A DNA stretch of 64,000 nucleotides from Psychrobacter sp. ANT_WB68 (lineage in GTDB: Bacteria > Pseudomonadota > Gammaproteobacteria > Pseudomonadales > Moraxellaceae), in contig NZ_VOAZ01000003.1 in the NCBI RefSeq assembly GCF_008369115.1, positions 248,001 to 312,000 of the forward strand, given 5' to 3'. Shown in pieces: positions 46,181 to 56,670 of this stretch. Each line of letters opens with the position of its first letter. The stretch's first letter is position 1. Position numbers and translations under genes: made by a program. A model generated the notes under the pieces. It was not told where the DNA came from. It searched no databases and worked only from the letters and a program-made list of their open reading frames with translations.

Positions 46181-46580
46181 GGTTTTTGCTTCCTTGCAGG
46201 TTGTTATTGATTGAGCGTCATCAGTCCGTGATGGGCTTTAATGGCAAAGATGGGTGCTTATTATATATCGAGTTATATATATATCGAACATTTATCGCCA
46301 TGAGTAAGTGCTTGTTCTTTATTATAATATAGAGAATTGCAGTTGTAGCAAGCCGTTATTGTTAAAATAGGCTATGTTAAAGTGCGCCCGAGATTTTGGC
46401 TGCTACTTTTCAGGATTAAAGCATATTTGTTTCTCGCTTAATCTATAGGTAACGGTGCAAGTCTCTGACTCACCAGCGTTTTGCATAAATATTTTAATAG
46501 CAAAACTTGCTATAATCCTCATTTTAAAAGCCCTGATGCTCTTAAATACCTTTTTATCTAATACGGTAACGATCTCTCTT
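46181..46580. other. Divergent intergenic region before ppx
   Basis: These 400 AT-rich bases include a TATATATC repeat stretch around 46262-46290 (GAGTTATATATATATCGAAC). Both the leftward DUF962 gene and rightward ppx must be driven from here. A frame continuous with ppx begins at 46455 but reads as non-conserved hydrophobic sequence and is taken as leader. Confidence 0.4.
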
Positions 46581-48116
46581 ATGCCTAAAGATTACCTGAA
46601 AAACCCACCACTTGCTGATGATGAGATGATGGCAGCCATTGATATTGGCTCCAACAGCTTTCATTTAGCCATTGCTCGCCTCGATCATGGTGAGGTGCGA
46701 AAAGTAGTGTCTATGTCTGAAAAGGTGCAGCTCGCTGCAGGACTCGATGAGAATAACATCTTGGGCGCTTCTGCTGAAAAGCGTGGTCTAGAGTGCTTAA
46801 GCCGATTTGTTGCGCGTTTAGATTCGGTGCCGCCTGAGCGTATTCGCGTCGTCGCGACCAACGCTTTGCGCCAAGCCAAAAATGCCAATGACTTCATCAC
46901 CCGTGCCAATAAAATTTTGCCCAAACCCATTGAGATTATCGCCGGACGAGAAGAGGCGCGTTTGATTTATTTGGGGGTCTCACATACCAATGCCAGTAGT
47001 GATAAGCGTTTGGTCATTGATATTGGTGGCGGTTCGACAGAGTTTATTATTGGTCAAGAATTCGATCCACTATTGACCGAGAGCTTACAGATGGGCTGTG
47101 TGGCCTTTACTCAAAAGTATTTTTCGGACGGATTAATTACCAAAGAAGCCTTTAATAATGCTATCTCGAGCGCGCGTAAAGAGGTGTTAGCGATTAATGG
47201 ACGTTACCAAAAAGTAGGCTGGAGTAGTGTCGTTGGCTCGAGTGGCACGATTAAAGCGGTGCGCAACGTCCTTGTCTCAAAAGGCTGGGCGGACGAGCAA
47301 GAGCGCATTACCTATAAAGGCGTTAAAAAGTTAGAGAAGTTATTGCTAAAAATTGGCAACGTTGATGATATTGATTTAGAAGGCGTGAAAGAGCATCGTA
47401 AAGCGGTCTTTCCAGCAGGTGTGGCAGTATTACGTGCGATCATGAAAGTATTGGGCATCGAGACCATGGTTTACTCAGATGGCGCGCTACGCGAAGGCGT
47501 CATGTACGACATGCTCGGCCGCTTTGCCAGCGAAGACGTGCGTGACCGCAGTGTCTTGGCGCTGATAAAGCGTTATTCAGGCGATAAAAAACAAGCCAAA
47601 CAAGTGGTTAAAACCAGTCTTAATCTATTTGAGCAGGTAAAAAGTCAGCTTAGCCTCAATAGTGAAGATGGTGATTTGCTCAGACGGGCGGCGTCCTTAC
47701 ACGAAATAGGCTTGGCGATTGCTCATAGCAGTTATCATAAGCACAGTGCTTACTTGATTGAATACTCTGATATTCCAGGATTTTCGCAAGTGGATCAAAA
47801 GCGTATGGCGCAATTGATGCTGAATCATCGCCGTAAGCTCAAAGCTGATATGTTAGAGCAGACTTGTACCATCGGTGGTGAACAGCTCGTTTATTTGTGT
47901 TTGTTGCTACGCTTAGCGGTACTGGCGCATCATAGTCGTAGCGATCATGAATTACCAAAGCTAGCGCTAAAAGTGCTGGAGGATAATCGCTGGCAAATCA
48001 CGGTTGGCGAGAGTAGTGAGCACTATGCTTTCTTGTTATCAGATTTGCATACTGAGGTTGAACAGTTCGCTAAATGGGGCGTGAAACTGAGCGTGGTTGA
48101 GGCCGAGTGTAGTTGA
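46581..48116 (+). CDS. ppx: Exopolyphosphatase (Ppx/GppA family)
   Basis: This 511-residue enzyme processively releases phosphate from polyphosphate, or pppGpp in the GppA branch. It has the ASKHA-type ATPase blocks MAAIDIGSNSFHLAIARL, VVATNALRQAKN, IIAGREEARLIYLGV, VIDIGGGSTEFIIG and SSGTIKAV, then a C-terminal HD-like domain (LHEIGLAIAHSSYHKHSAYLIEYSDIPGFSQ). Length (511) is close to E. coli Ppx (513). The start is uncertain: the ATG at 46581 is chosen because it gives the family N-terminus, but no good ribosome binding site precedes it. Confidence 0.92.
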   Translation: MPKDYLKNPPLADDEMMAAIDIGSNSFHLAIARLDHGEVRKVVSMSEKVQLAAGLDENNILGASAEKRGLECLSRFVARLDSVPPERIRVVATNALRQAKNANDFITRANKILPKPIEIIAGREEARLIYLGVSHTNASSDKRLVIDIGGGSTEFIIGQEFDPLLTESLQMGCVAFTQKYFSDGLITKEAFNNAISSARKEVLAINGRYQKVGWSSVVGSSGTIKAVRNVLVSKGWADEQERITYKGVKKLEKLLLKIGNVDDIDLEGVKEHRKAVFPAGVAVLRAIMKVLGIETMVYSDGALREGVMYDMLGRFASEDVRDRSVLALIKRYSGDKKQAKQVVKTSLNLFEQVKSQLSLNSEDGDLLRRAASLHEIGLAIAHSSYHKHSAYLIEYSDIPGFSQVDQKRMAQLMLNHRRKLKADMLEQTCTIGGEQLVYLCLLLRLAVLAHHSRSDHELPKLALKVLEDNRWQITVGESSEHYAFLLSDLHTEVEQFAKWGVKLSVVEAECS

Positions 48117-48391
48117 GCCATCAGCGCTGAGTGCTAGCACTGATTCTTAACAATGGTTTTTAATACTGATTCTTAATGCTAAGCCGTTACTATTGTAATA
48201 ATTGAGCTACAGATTAACGTAACAAAAGCGGCTTTGTCAGTAATGTCATGCCATTTAAGATGTGCTACTATAGCTTCTATTGAGTTTACAACTGTACTTT
48301 GATTATCAAAAAGCCGAGATTGTTCAAAAGCTGATAACAAGGTCATTTTAAACATCACCACATTACCTATAATTATGAAAGGGAAGCGTCT

Positions 48392-49195
48392 ATGAGTACC
48401 GTCTGGGATAGCGTTCAGCTTGCACGGCATGCCAAACGTCCATTATTTATGGACTATGTGAATCAATTGTTTACCGAGTTTGATGAGTTGCATGGCGACC
48501 GTGCTTATGCGGATGATAAGGCCATTCTTGGTGGTCTTGCGCGCCTAGATGGTATGCCGGTGATGGTTATTGGCCAGCATCGTGGTCGCAGTACGCGCGA
48601 GCGTATCGCCCATAATTTTGGTATGGCCAATCCCGAAGGCTATCGTAAGGTGATTCGCTTGGTCAAAATGGCTGAGCGTTTTAATATCCCGGTGATGACC
48701 TTTGTCGATACCCAAGGCGCCTACCCAGGTATCGGTGCTGAAGAGCGCGGTCAAGCGCAAGCCATCGCCGAAAGTATCGCAGTGTTTTCAAGCCTTAAAG
48801 TGCCTATCATCGTCACCATTATCGGTGAAGGTGGCTCAGGCGGTGCATTGGCGATAGGGGTTGGCGATAAGGTAAATATGCTGCAAAACAGTATTTACTC
48901 TGTCATCTCTCCTGAAGGCTGTGCGTCTATTTTGTGGAAAACGGCTGAAAAGGCACAAGATGCCAGTGAAGCATTGAAATTAAATGCCATCAATCTCTAT
49001 CAAATGGGCTTAATTGATGCAGTTATCGATGAAGGCGAGGGCGCACATATTCAGCCGCAGCCAGTCATGACTGCGCTCAAGGCATTAATCTTTGAGCAAC
49101 TAAATGAGCTTAAAGACATGGATGCGCATGAGCGTTGCGAACTACGTTATGAGAAGCTGAAATCCTTTAATTCAGAAGTCATGTTGCCTTGCTAG
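48392..49195 (+). CDS. accA: Acetyl-CoA carboxylase carboxyltransferase subunit alpha (short form)
   Basis: This subunit, with AccD, transfers carboxyl from biotin to acetyl-CoA, the committed step of fatty acid synthesis. The 267 residues align with E. coli AccA from about its residue 50 onward: [66 protein letters not shown] and [14 protein letters not shown]. The N-terminal 50 or so residues of other AccA proteins, an alpha-helical arm, are missing. No upstream in-frame coding sequence restores them, and AAAGGGAAG before the ATG supports this start. It stands alone, with a terminator after it. Confidence 0.93.
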   Translation: MSTVWDSVQLARHAKRPLFMDYVNQLFTEFDELHGDRAYADDKAILGGLARLDGMPVMVIGQHRGRSTRERIAHNFGMANPEGYRKVIRLVKMAERFNIPVMTFVDTQGAYPGIGAEERGQAQAIAESIAVFSSLKVPIIVTIIGEGGSGGALAIGVGDKVNMLQNSIYSVISPEGCASILWKTAEKAQDASEALKLNAINLYQMGLIDAVIDEGEGAHIQPQPVMTALKALIFEQLNELKDMDAHERCELRYEKLKSFNSEVMLPC

Positions 49196-49263
49196 TGCTC
49201 TAGCTGCTAGATGGCTAATGATCAGCTTTTAGCCCTGAAGGTCTGTGCTTAATGTTAAAATAA

Positions 49264-49293
49264 AAACGTGTCATTTTATGGCGCGTTTTTTTG
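49264..49293 (+). terminator. Intrinsic terminator after accA
   Basis: ACGTGTC-attttat-GGCGCGT, a seven-pair stem with two G-U pairs, is followed by T7. Confidence 0.7.
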
Positions 49294-49361
49294 TGCCGAT
49301 TCATTTATCCTAGAAAAACTGCATGAGCTCTTAAGTGATTTAATGATTAATAAGGTTGATA

Positions 49362-50951
49362 ATGACGAATAGCGCAATCCTTTCCCACCCTATTGATTCG
49401 ATAGTCACTCTGCCTATTGATAATGTTCTAGCAGAAGCGTTATTAAGCAGTCTGGCTGAGTATAGCGAACAGCTGCATGGACGGCGAGTTTGGCTGGCCT
49501 GTAGTGGTGGGCGTGATTCGTTGGCACTCGCAGCACTGTGTGTGCAGCTCTATCAGCAAGGTAAGTTGCCATTTTTGCCGCAATTACTGCATGTTAATCA
49601 TGGTCTGCAAGCAGATAGTGGCGCTTGGGCACAGCACGTTGCCGATTGGGCAAAGGTACAAAACATACCGTGCCAGATTTTACGCGCTCAAGTGGACGGT
49701 CATGATGAGCAAGCGGCACGGCAAGCACGCTATGACGTGATGCGTGTCCAACTTAATCAAGATGATGTATTGCTTTTGGCCCATCATGCTGATGACCAAG
49801 CAGAAACGGTGTTAATGCGCTTGATTCAAGGCGCTGGGGTCAATGGTCTATCAGGTATGCAGCCATGGCACATCCAAACGCAGGACGCACATCGTATAGC
49901 CTTATGGCGACCTTGGCTGACGGTCAAACGCGCCGATATCAGCGCCTATGCTCAGCGTATAAAGCTACCCTATATCGATGACCCAACCAATGAGGCTGGC
50001 GATAATGTGCGTAGTGGACTGCGCCGAGATATCATGCCGATATTGGCGACCTATAATCCAAACGTCATTGATAATATTGCTCGTAGCACGCAGTTATTAA
50101 GCGATGCTCAATTAATTATCAATGCCCAAGCAGTCGAGGATTTGCAGCAGATAGAGGTTGCACCGTTACAACTTCAATATGCACAGCGCGTACTAAATAT
50201 AGATAAACTACAAACCTTACCATCCTATCGTCAGCGACAATTATTGCACCATTGGCTCGGTCAAGATGAGCCATTGCCGCCTGCAAAGCAGCTCGTTGAT
50301 GATGTTTTACGCCTAAGCCAACGTGATGATAATGATCACCAAACGGTGCTATTTTGGCAAGGTCGCAAGCAGTCGTATACTGTTCGCCGCTACCGTCAGC
50401 AGCTTTATCGTCTCAGCAGTGACTGGCTCAAATGGTTAGAGTTACCCTTTACCGAGCAGACGCAGACCTTATCTAGTCATACTGAGTCTAATCTTACTGT
50501 TATTCATACAACTCACAGTAAGTCCGTTTCCATGACCTTACGTAATGATAATAAATTTACTTGGCAATTGCAGATTATGCCAAATGAAGTAGCGCAACCA
50601 TTAGAAATCTATAAAGATAAGGTTAAGTTCACCTTTGCGCCATTAGATCGTCATCAGCGTGTGCAAACGGTACTGGCGTCACGCCCACAAGCGGGTAAAA
50701 AGCTTTATCAAACATTGGGTATCCCACCATGGCTGCGCGAGAGTTTGGTGGTAGTTAGCGTAACTTTTATAAATGACAGAAACATTGGAAATGAGCTTCT
50801 AGACAATGAGCGCCCGATAAACTGTCCTATTTTATTATTATCACCTTTCGAAAGCTGGGTGTTGGCTGCTGAACAGTCGAGTATTAATGTGGATGTAAAG
50901 CAACTTGCCACCCTTATCAAAAGCCAGCTAGCTGTGCGTAAAACATGGTAA
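49362..50951 (+). CDS. tilS: tRNA(Ile)-lysidine synthetase
   Basis: This ATP-dependent enzyme modifies C34 of tRNA(Ile)(CAU) to lysidine, so that it decodes AUA. It has the PP-loop SGGRDSLALAAL near residue 50, then LPQLLHVNHGLQADSGAWAQHV, the VLLLAHHADDQAETVLMRLIQGAG core and the WRPWLTVKRADISAYAQ block with DDPTNEAGDNVRSGLR. The C-terminal substrate-binding half is poorly conserved and carries a Thr/Ser-rich insert around residues 370-390. At 529 residues it is longer than E. coli TilS (432). The ATG at 49362 follows AAGG at good spacing. Confidence 0.93.
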   Translation: MTNSAILSHPIDSIVTLPIDNVLAEALLSSLAEYSEQLHGRRVWLACSGGRDSLALAALCVQLYQQGKLPFLPQLLHVNHGLQADSGAWAQHVADWAKVQNIPCQILRAQVDGHDEQAARQARYDVMRVQLNQDDVLLLAHHADDQAETVLMRLIQGAGVNGLSGMQPWHIQTQDAHRIALWRPWLTVKRADISAYAQRIKLPYIDDPTNEAGDNVRSGLRRDIMPILATYNPNVIDNIARSTQLLSDAQLIINAQAVEDLQQIEVAPLQLQYAQRVLNIDKLQTLPSYRQRQLLHHWLGQDEPLPPAKQLVDDVLRLSQRDDNDHQTVLFWQGRKQSYTVRRYRQQLYRLSSDWLKWLELPFTEQTQTLSSHTESNLTVIHTTHSKSVSMTLRNDNKFTWQLQIMPNEVAQPLEIYKDKVKFTFAPLDRHQRVQTVLASRPQAGKKLYQTLGIPPWLRESLVVVSVTFINDRNIGNELLDNERPINCPILLLSPFESWVLAAEQSSINVDVKQLATLIKSQLAVRKTW

Positions 50952-51118
50952 ATAATAAAGATGCGGCGTCCACTATATTGATTACTTAAACGGTAGCGCC
51001 ATTACTGAGCCTTTGAATTTATCAAACGGCGCTAGTAGCAGTATGGTAAACTGAGTGTCATTTTACCTATCATTATGTTAGTTTGAATGCCTTTGCATTT
51101 TTTGAATAGGAGACAGCT

Positions 51119-51952
51119 ATGTCAGTCTTAGATAATAAAAAAATCAGCTTCATCGGTGGTGGAAATATGGCGCAGGCTTTGATTAGCGGGCTAGTCAGCT
51201 GCGGCGTCAAACCGAGTCTGATTACTGTTGCTGATCCGAATAGCGAAGCGCGCGAGCAATTGGCTGCTAAAGGATTGAATACGGTTGATCCAACTGCCGA
51301 TGCAAAAGCTGCAGTTATCAATGCTGACATCGTGGTGCTGGCCGTAAAGCCGCAAGTCATGAAAGCGGTGGTCAGTAGCTTCGCTGATGTGTTAGACAAG
51401 CAGCTGGTGATTTCAGTGGCAGCAGGGCTATCGACTGCATTGTTGTCTGACATGTTGGGTGGTTATGGCAATATCGTCCGTGCGATGCCAAATACACCGG
51501 CAATGATTCAAATGGGCGCGACCGGTCTCTACGGTACGGACGATATTTCTGCCGAACAAAAGCAATTGGCAACCGCAGTGATGGAAGCATCAGGTTTGGT
51601 CATGTGGGTCGACAATGAAGAACACATGCACGCGGTAACTGCGGTGTCAGGATCAGCGCCTGCTTATATGTTCTATTTCATTGAATCGATGGTCGATGGA
51701 GCGGTGGCGTTAGGTCTGGATAAAGAGCAAGCCTCTGCGCTGGCAATGCAAACCATGCTGGGCGCAGCAAAAATGGCGATGAGTAGTGAGGATGCGCCAA
51801 GCGAGCTACGTCGCAAAGTGACTTCACCAAATGGTACGACCCAAGCAGCTATTGAGTCCATGCAGGCCAATGACATCGGTCGTCAAATCGTTGAGGCTAT
51901 GCAGGCCTGTTATGATCGTAGCCAAGCCCTGAGTGAAGAGATGAGCAAATAG
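51119..51952 (+). CDS. proC: Pyrroline-5-carboxylate reductase
   Basis: This NAD(P)H-dependent reductase of 277 residues catalyses the last step of proline synthesis. It shows the nucleotide fold FIGGGNMAQALISGL, the VVLAVKPQVMKAVV segment, RAMPNTPAMIQMGATGLYG, AVSGSAPAYMFYFIESMVDGAV and the signature LRRKVTSPNGTTQAAIESM. GAATAGGAGACAGCT precedes the ATG. It is followed by a YggT-family gene on the same strand, an association common in bacteria. Confidence 0.96.
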   Translation: MSVLDNKKISFIGGGNMAQALISGLVSCGVKPSLITVADPNSEAREQLAAKGLNTVDPTADAKAAVINADIVVLAVKPQVMKAVVSSFADVLDKQLVISVAAGLSTALLSDMLGGYGNIVRAMPNTPAMIQMGATGLYGTDDISAEQKQLATAVMEASGLVMWVDNEEHMHAVTAVSGSAPAYMFYFIESMVDGAVALGLDKEQASALAMQTMLGAAKMAMSSEDAPSELRRKVTSPNGTTQAAIESMQANDIGRQIVEAMQACYDRSQALSEEMSK

Positions 51953-52104
51953 CCCTTAATGGTTAGTACTCTATTGATAGGGTATGTCATGAGTCATGAG
52001 ATGCCCTGTTTAAAATCATAAAAAATTTAAAGTCATAAAAAATACCTGATAATGACATTCGTCATCCTAAATCCCGTTAATAATGTCACATTGAGTAGCA
52101 CTTC

Positions 52105-52674
52105 ATGAACAACCTGTTATTGCAAATTTTTGACTTGGTCACCACCTTCGCTATGATGTTGGTATTTATCCGCTTTATGCTACAGTTTGCGGGAATGGAT
52201 GCTCGCAATCCTATGATTGCCCCAGCTTATAAAGCCACCCATATCGTCGATGTGTTTGGGCGTATTTTTCCAACCGTCGCCCAAGGCCGTATTAGTATTG
52301 CTGCCATTGTCTTGATGTTTTTAATCCGCTTGATTGATATCTCTGGTAAGGCGGCGTTAACCCATAAAGGCATTGCGCCTGTACCACTATTTTTTACTGG
52401 TACTGTCAGCTTGGTATTAGACTTTTTGCGTATGTGCCGCTATCTGGTTATCGGCTCTATCATTGTGAGCTGGATTGTGGTGTTTACCCAGTCTCAGCAT
52501 CCGATCATTGGTATCATTGTTAATTTAGCGGAGCCGATCTTGGCACCATTCCGTCGAATCACGCCAAACTTAGGTATGATTGATTTATCACCAATGGTTG
52601 CCTTTTTTGCCTTTTATCTGCTTGAGATATTTATCGGTGGATTGGCATCAAGCTTTATGCCGATGTTGGGCTAA
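52105..52674 (+). CDS. YggT-family integral membrane protein
   Basis: This 189-residue protein contains two YggT units, each a pair of hydrophobic helices. The first runs over about residues 1-75 (LVFIRFMLQFAGMDARNPMIAPAYKATH), the second over 100-185 (VSWIVVFTQSQHPIIGIIVNLAEPILAPFRRITPNLGMIDLSPMVAFFAFYLLEI). The N-P-x-I ... P-x-L-x-P-x-R-R signature of the family is intact. The role is unknown; the family is linked to envelope and osmotic functions and, in some lineages, to division. The gene follows proC, with which it is often co-transcribed. Confidence 0.93.
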   Translation: MNNLLLQIFDLVTTFAMMLVFIRFMLQFAGMDARNPMIAPAYKATHIVDVFGRIFPTVAQGRISIAAIVLMFLIRLIDISGKAALTHKGIAPVPLFFTGTVSLVLDFLRMCRYLVIGSIIVSWIVVFTQSQHPIIGIIVNLAEPILAPFRRITPNLGMIDLSPMVAFFAFYLLEIFIGGLASSFMPMLG

Positions 52675-52732
52675 GTTAAATTCATTAAGTAAAAAGTATT
52701 AAGTAAAAGTTAGTATAAAATCGAACACTGAA

Positions 52733-52770
52733 TAAAAAGGCGCTTTATAAAATATAGAGCGCCTTTTTTT
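52733..52770 (+). terminator. Bidirectional terminator between yggT and thiD
   Basis: AAGGCGCTTTATA / TATAGAGCGCCTT with A/T flanks lies between the converging genes. Confidence 0.85.
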
Positions 52771-52791
52771 ATTTACCATCTATAGATTATT

Positions 52792-53625
<834 letters not shown>

Positions 53626-53803
53626 CTATAGCCATCCACTACCAAAAAAGCCATAGCCATTCAATCCTAGCAGATTGGCCGTAAAACCTTACCATATATT
53701 AGAGTTTTCACGGCCAAATCAGGCGATTTTTACTTTTAAAAAGAGATAAAGTCATTTAAATCGATAATTATGGCAAAAGCCGCGTTAAATCTGTAGACAA
53801 CGC

Positions 53804-53831
53804 TTGCAATTCGTTTTGGCTTTGCTATAAT
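53804..53831 (+). promoter_or_regulatory. Sigma-70 promoter of tRNA-Ser
   Basis: TTGCAA, a 16-base spacer and a perfect TATAAT, followed by CTCGCCCACGG, a GC-rich discriminator typical of stringently controlled tRNA genes. The mature tRNA starts about 96 bases on. The 340-base gap between thiD and the tRNA holds nothing else that I could identify. Confidence 0.8.
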
Positions 53832-53927
53832 ACTCGCCCACGGCATAAGACGTATCATTAGCATCGATACTGTGTTTAAAGAAGTGTTTTTATTAAAAAG
53901 TACTTTGATAAGTGTCTTAAATCGTTC

Positions 53928-54017
53928 GGTGAAGTGGGTGAGTGGCTGAAACCAGTTCCCTGCTAAGGAACCATACGTGTAAGCGTATCGAGGGTTCGAA
54001 TCCCTCCTTCACCGCCA
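53928..54017 (+). tRNA. tRNA-Ser (anticodon GCT)
   Basis: A 90-base class II tRNA. The acceptor arms are GGTGAAG and CTTCACC, followed by discriminator G and encoded CCA. The anticodon arm GTTCC-CTGCTAA-GGAAC has GCT at 53962-53964. It has a long variable arm (TACGTGTAAGCGTA) and a T arm with GGTTCGAATCC. It reads AGC/AGU serine codons. Confidence 0.97.
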
Positions 54018-54116
54018 TTTATTCAGTTGTTATAAAGAGTAGTGACGCAAAAATTGGCGTTAATGATTTTTTTAGTATCGAGTTCAAAAATAATTTGAAT
54101 TTAACTAAAAAAGATG

Positions 54117-54144
54117 TTGACACAAGCGATATTATCTATATAAT
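54117..54144 (+). promoter_or_regulatory. Consensus sigma-70 promoter of tRNA-Arg
   Basis: Perfect TTGACA and TATAAT hexamers with a 16-base spacer, about 50 bases before the tRNA start. This shows that tRNA-Arg is transcribed separately from tRNA-Ser or at least has its own input. Confidence 0.85.
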
Positions 54145-54202
54145 AACCAACCTAATTTACTGTAATTGTTATTAACAACGCAGTAGATAATGTGCAAAGT
54201 AC

Positions 54203-54279
54203 GCGCTTGTAGCTCAGTTGGATAGAGCACTTGGCTACGAACTAAGGGGTCGGGAGTTCGAATCTCTCCAAGCGCACCA
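54203..54279 (+). tRNA. tRNA-Arg (anticodon ACG)
   Basis: A 77-base tRNA. Acceptor arms GCGCTTG / CAAGCGC, discriminator A and encoded CCA. The anticodon loop CTACGAA gives ACG, expected to be edited to ICG by TadA to read CGU/CGC/CGA. The T arm is GGGAGTTCGAATCTCTCC. Confidence 0.97.
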
Positions 54280-54329
54280 TTTGCATACTGGCTTATTTGT
54301 TAATACAACCATTAAGCTAAAACTAAATT

Positions 54330-54367
54330 AATCGCCTGTCTTATGACAATTTGGCGATTTTTTTATG
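54330..54367 (+). terminator. Intrinsic terminator after tRNA-Arg
   Basis: AATCGCC / GGCGATT stem with an inner TGTC-ttat-GACA hairpin, followed by T7. The remaining gap up to the RDD gene contains only AT-rich sequence with no gene I can support. Confidence 0.8.
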
Positions 54368-54595
54368 TCTGTCATTTTTATAATTTATGTCTATCATTTG
54401 TATAAATAGTTTCTTTATGAGCAGGTGCTTTATACATAAACGCTTTATAAAGAAACGGGCTTATCCCTCTACCTTTATTATCAATTTAGAGTAGCTGCTG
54501 CTATATCCATAGTCTTCTCTCATCATAGTGTACGCTAAGCGCCTGAATTACGGTACAATGAGCGCTCTATTTTCCGCTTGTTATGGGCTTGTATC

Positions 54596-55249
54596 ATGTC
54601 AAAATCGTCGCCAAAAGCTGCTGCTAAAGCAAAATCATCAGTCAAAAATTCAGCGCGTCAAGCCTCTGATGTTGAAGAAGCGATGGTTGCCAAACCTGGC
54701 ACTCGTCTAGCAGCTATTCTTTATGATGGGATGTTGATTTTGGCTTTACTATTCCTAGTTGGTACAGTGCTGACCGTGATAGGCACGCTACTGACGATGG
54801 AGACAGGCACGCAATCACAAGAGGCCAGATCACTGCCAACGTGGTATCAGAATGTCGTTATGACACCGTCTTTTATATTAACGTTAGTGGGCTTCTATGG
54901 GCTATTTTGGCGCCGTGGTGGTCAAACATTAGGCATGCAAACGTGGCGCTTAAAAACGGTCAATAATAGCGGTCATTTATTGACGTGGGGGCAGTCGTTT
55001 AAACGTATCTTAGCGGCAAGTCTTATGCCACTGATATTTGGTCTCATTGGGAGTGTCATCGGCGGCTCACGAGCTATCTTATTGACCAGTACTTTTTTGG
55101 GTTTTGTCTTTAACTATGTCTTTTGCTTGTTTAATAGTCGCGGTCTTGCGGTACAAGACATACTATCCAATACCATCACCTTAAAAATGCCAAAAACAGA
55201 GAATGAAGGGTTATGGCGGGTAATTAGAAATCGCAAAGCAAATAAATAA
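54596..55249 (+). CDS. RDD-family membrane protein
   Basis: This 217-residue protein has a basic, Ala/Lys/Ser-rich cytoplasmic head of about 40 residues and then the RDD domain. That domain has PGTRLAAILYDGMLILALLFLVG, with the R and D positions that name the family, a second helix, FWRRGGQTLGMQTWRLKTVNNSGHLLTWGQSFKR and two further hydrophobic stretches. RDD proteins are small membrane proteins; some members act in Na+/H+ exchange, but the function here is unknown. The start is the ATG at 54596; an in-frame TTG at 54578 is unlikely. Confidence 0.85.
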   Translation: MSKSSPKAAAKAKSSVKNSARQASDVEEAMVAKPGTRLAAILYDGMLILALLFLVGTVLTVIGTLLTMETGTQSQEARSLPTWYQNVVMTPSFILTLVGFYGLFWRRGGQTLGMQTWRLKTVNNSGHLLTWGQSFKRILAASLMPLIFGLIGSVIGGSRAILLTSTFLGFVFNYVFCLFNSRGLAVQDILSNTITLKMPKTENEGLWRVIRNRKANK

Positions 55250-55309
55250 GACGCTCAGTATTTAAGGTTATAAAAGTTATAAATTCAAATGACATTACAT
55301 ATTAGCAGT

Positions 55310-55840
55310 TTACATCAGCCATAGCGTATGTCCGAAAAAAAACAGCATCAGCATCGCAGCAGAAGTGCGACCAAATGCGGGTTTGTTTATAAGTACCATA
55401 AGCCATAAAGTGATGACGCTCATCGCCTTTAAACCTGTTGACGGGCTAGCGACCAGCATTAATAACCCAATAAATAGCCGACCTAGACCATGCATTAAGC
55501 TAGGTTATGTATCACCTATTTCTGCTACTTCATTATCTAATAAATGACTGTCTGACAGTTAGCTGTAGTGACAGCGCCATCCATAATCTTGTCTAATGTA
55601 TTTGAGCTGCCTTCACCTAAGCTCATCACGATTTGAATAGCTAAAACTACCACAAGCAATGCCCATATCAGCAGTTCATCATTTAGGCTCAGCAGCCCGT
55701 CACGCAACTGCCAAGCTGTCAAAGCGGTAATCAGTAGCAAGTGCGGCAGATTAAGTTCAACGATGCCTTTATGGATGATCAAGGGGCTTATGAGTACGGT
55801 TGCATCTAATAGCAGCGCGATAGTAACGATGTTTGAGCCA
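55310..55840 (-). pseudogene. Possible decayed membrane-protein gene
   Basis: Read leftward, two hydrophobic open stretches follow each other without good starts. The first is 55837-55537 (contains LPHLLLITALTAWQLRDGLLSLNDELLIWALLVVVLAIQI), which has no ATG after an upstream stop. The second is 55495-55310 (contains GRLFIGLLMLVASPSTGLKAMSVITLWLMVLINKP). Both look like parts of a multi-helix membrane protein interrupted by stops between 55496 and 55537. I do not recognise the family. The alternative is that they are chance hydrophobic frames in non-coding DNA. Confidence 0.3.
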
Positions 55841-55974
55841 TGTTGTTACTAAATCCGGAAAATACGCTTAGCGTTGTCAACTTTGCTTTGTACTGGCTCA
55901 GTCTACTCGCGATAGTACTTGCATTCATTTTCCTTACTATTCAAATTTTGGCAAATTCTATTACAAATGCATGA
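55840..55974 (+). CDS. Candidate 44-residue single-helix membrane peptide
   Basis: An ATG-to-TGA frame encodes MLLLNPENTLSVVNFALYWL followed by an uninterrupted hydrophobic helix and a short polar tail. There is no clear ribosome binding site, and an imperfect hairpin at about 55983-56015 could terminate it. It sits in an otherwise empty 890-base gap, so it is listed as a weak candidate only. Confidence 0.2.
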   Translation: MLLLNPENTLSVVNFALYWLSLLAIVLAFIFLTIQILANSITNA

Positions 55975-56136
55975 ATAAATATAAAAAAAGCCGAACCTTC
56001 TGTAGATTCAGCTTTTGATGACAATAATATTCTAAATACCTTAGCACTAATGATCGATAGCTATTTGTATTAGCTTAAATCAATGCAATCGCGTTTCAGT
56101 GTAAGCGACTATATCGCGTCTCAGTATATGCAACGA

Positions 56137-56517
56137 TTAAGCCACTTGTACTGGAATGATATTGGCGGTGTCTTTAACCGTATTATCTTCGTTGCAATAG
56201 ACCAGTTTTGGCTGGTACGTTTCAGCTTCTGCTTCATCAAAGTGCGCATAAGCACAGATGATAACGATATCACCTAAGTCTGCCATATGAGCGGCGGCAC
56301 CGTTTAACGAGATAATACCAGAGCCCGCTTCAGCGCGAATCGCATAAGTACGAAAGCGTTTGCCATTGGTGACATTGTAAATATCGATAGATTCGTTTTC
56401 ACGCAGACCGGCAAGGTCTAATAAGTCACCGTCGATACCGCATGAGCCTTCGTAGTGCAGTTCAGCGTGAGTAACACGGGCGCGATGTAATTTGCACTTG
56501 AGCATGTTAAGTAGCAT
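56137..56517 (-). CDS. panD: Aspartate 1-decarboxylase precursor
   Basis: This pyruvoyl enzyme makes beta-alanine from aspartate for pantothenate synthesis. The 126-residue precursor self-cleaves between Gly and Ser in [10 protein letters not shown] (Gly24-Ser25) to form the pyruvoyl group. Other typical blocks are [48 protein letters not shown] and the closing IPVQVA. The start [13 protein letters not shown] matches the E. coli form (M-x-x-x-M-L). No panBC is adjacent. GGAAGCAACC precedes the ATG. Confidence 0.96.
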   Translation of the reverse strand: MLLNMLKCKLHRARVTHAELHYEGSCGIDGDLLDLAGLRENESIDIYNVTNGKRFRTYAIRAEAGSGIISLNGAAAHMADLGDIVIICAYAHFDEAEAETYQPKLVYCNEDNTVKDTANIIPVQVA

Positions 56518-56670
56518 AGGTTGCTTCCTTAGGGTAACTGATATAAATGAGTCAAATCAAAAGCTTAATGGGGACAAGGTTGCTAGAATAAAAGTTCTTT
56601 GCATAAAAGTCACGGTTAAATTCACGCTTCAGCAATTTAAATGACTGAAGGCTATGCAAATAACGAAACG

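Noticed and set aside
46455..46580. N-terminal extension of Ppx of 42 residues
   Set aside because: The extension is hydrophobic and unlike Ppx/GppA N-termini; the family start matches the ATG at 46581.
49500..49530. TilS PP-loop with Arg (SGGRDS) thought to be a lost catalytic residue
   Set aside because: The motif is S-G-G-x-D-S and the fourth position is variable, so the enzyme looks normal.
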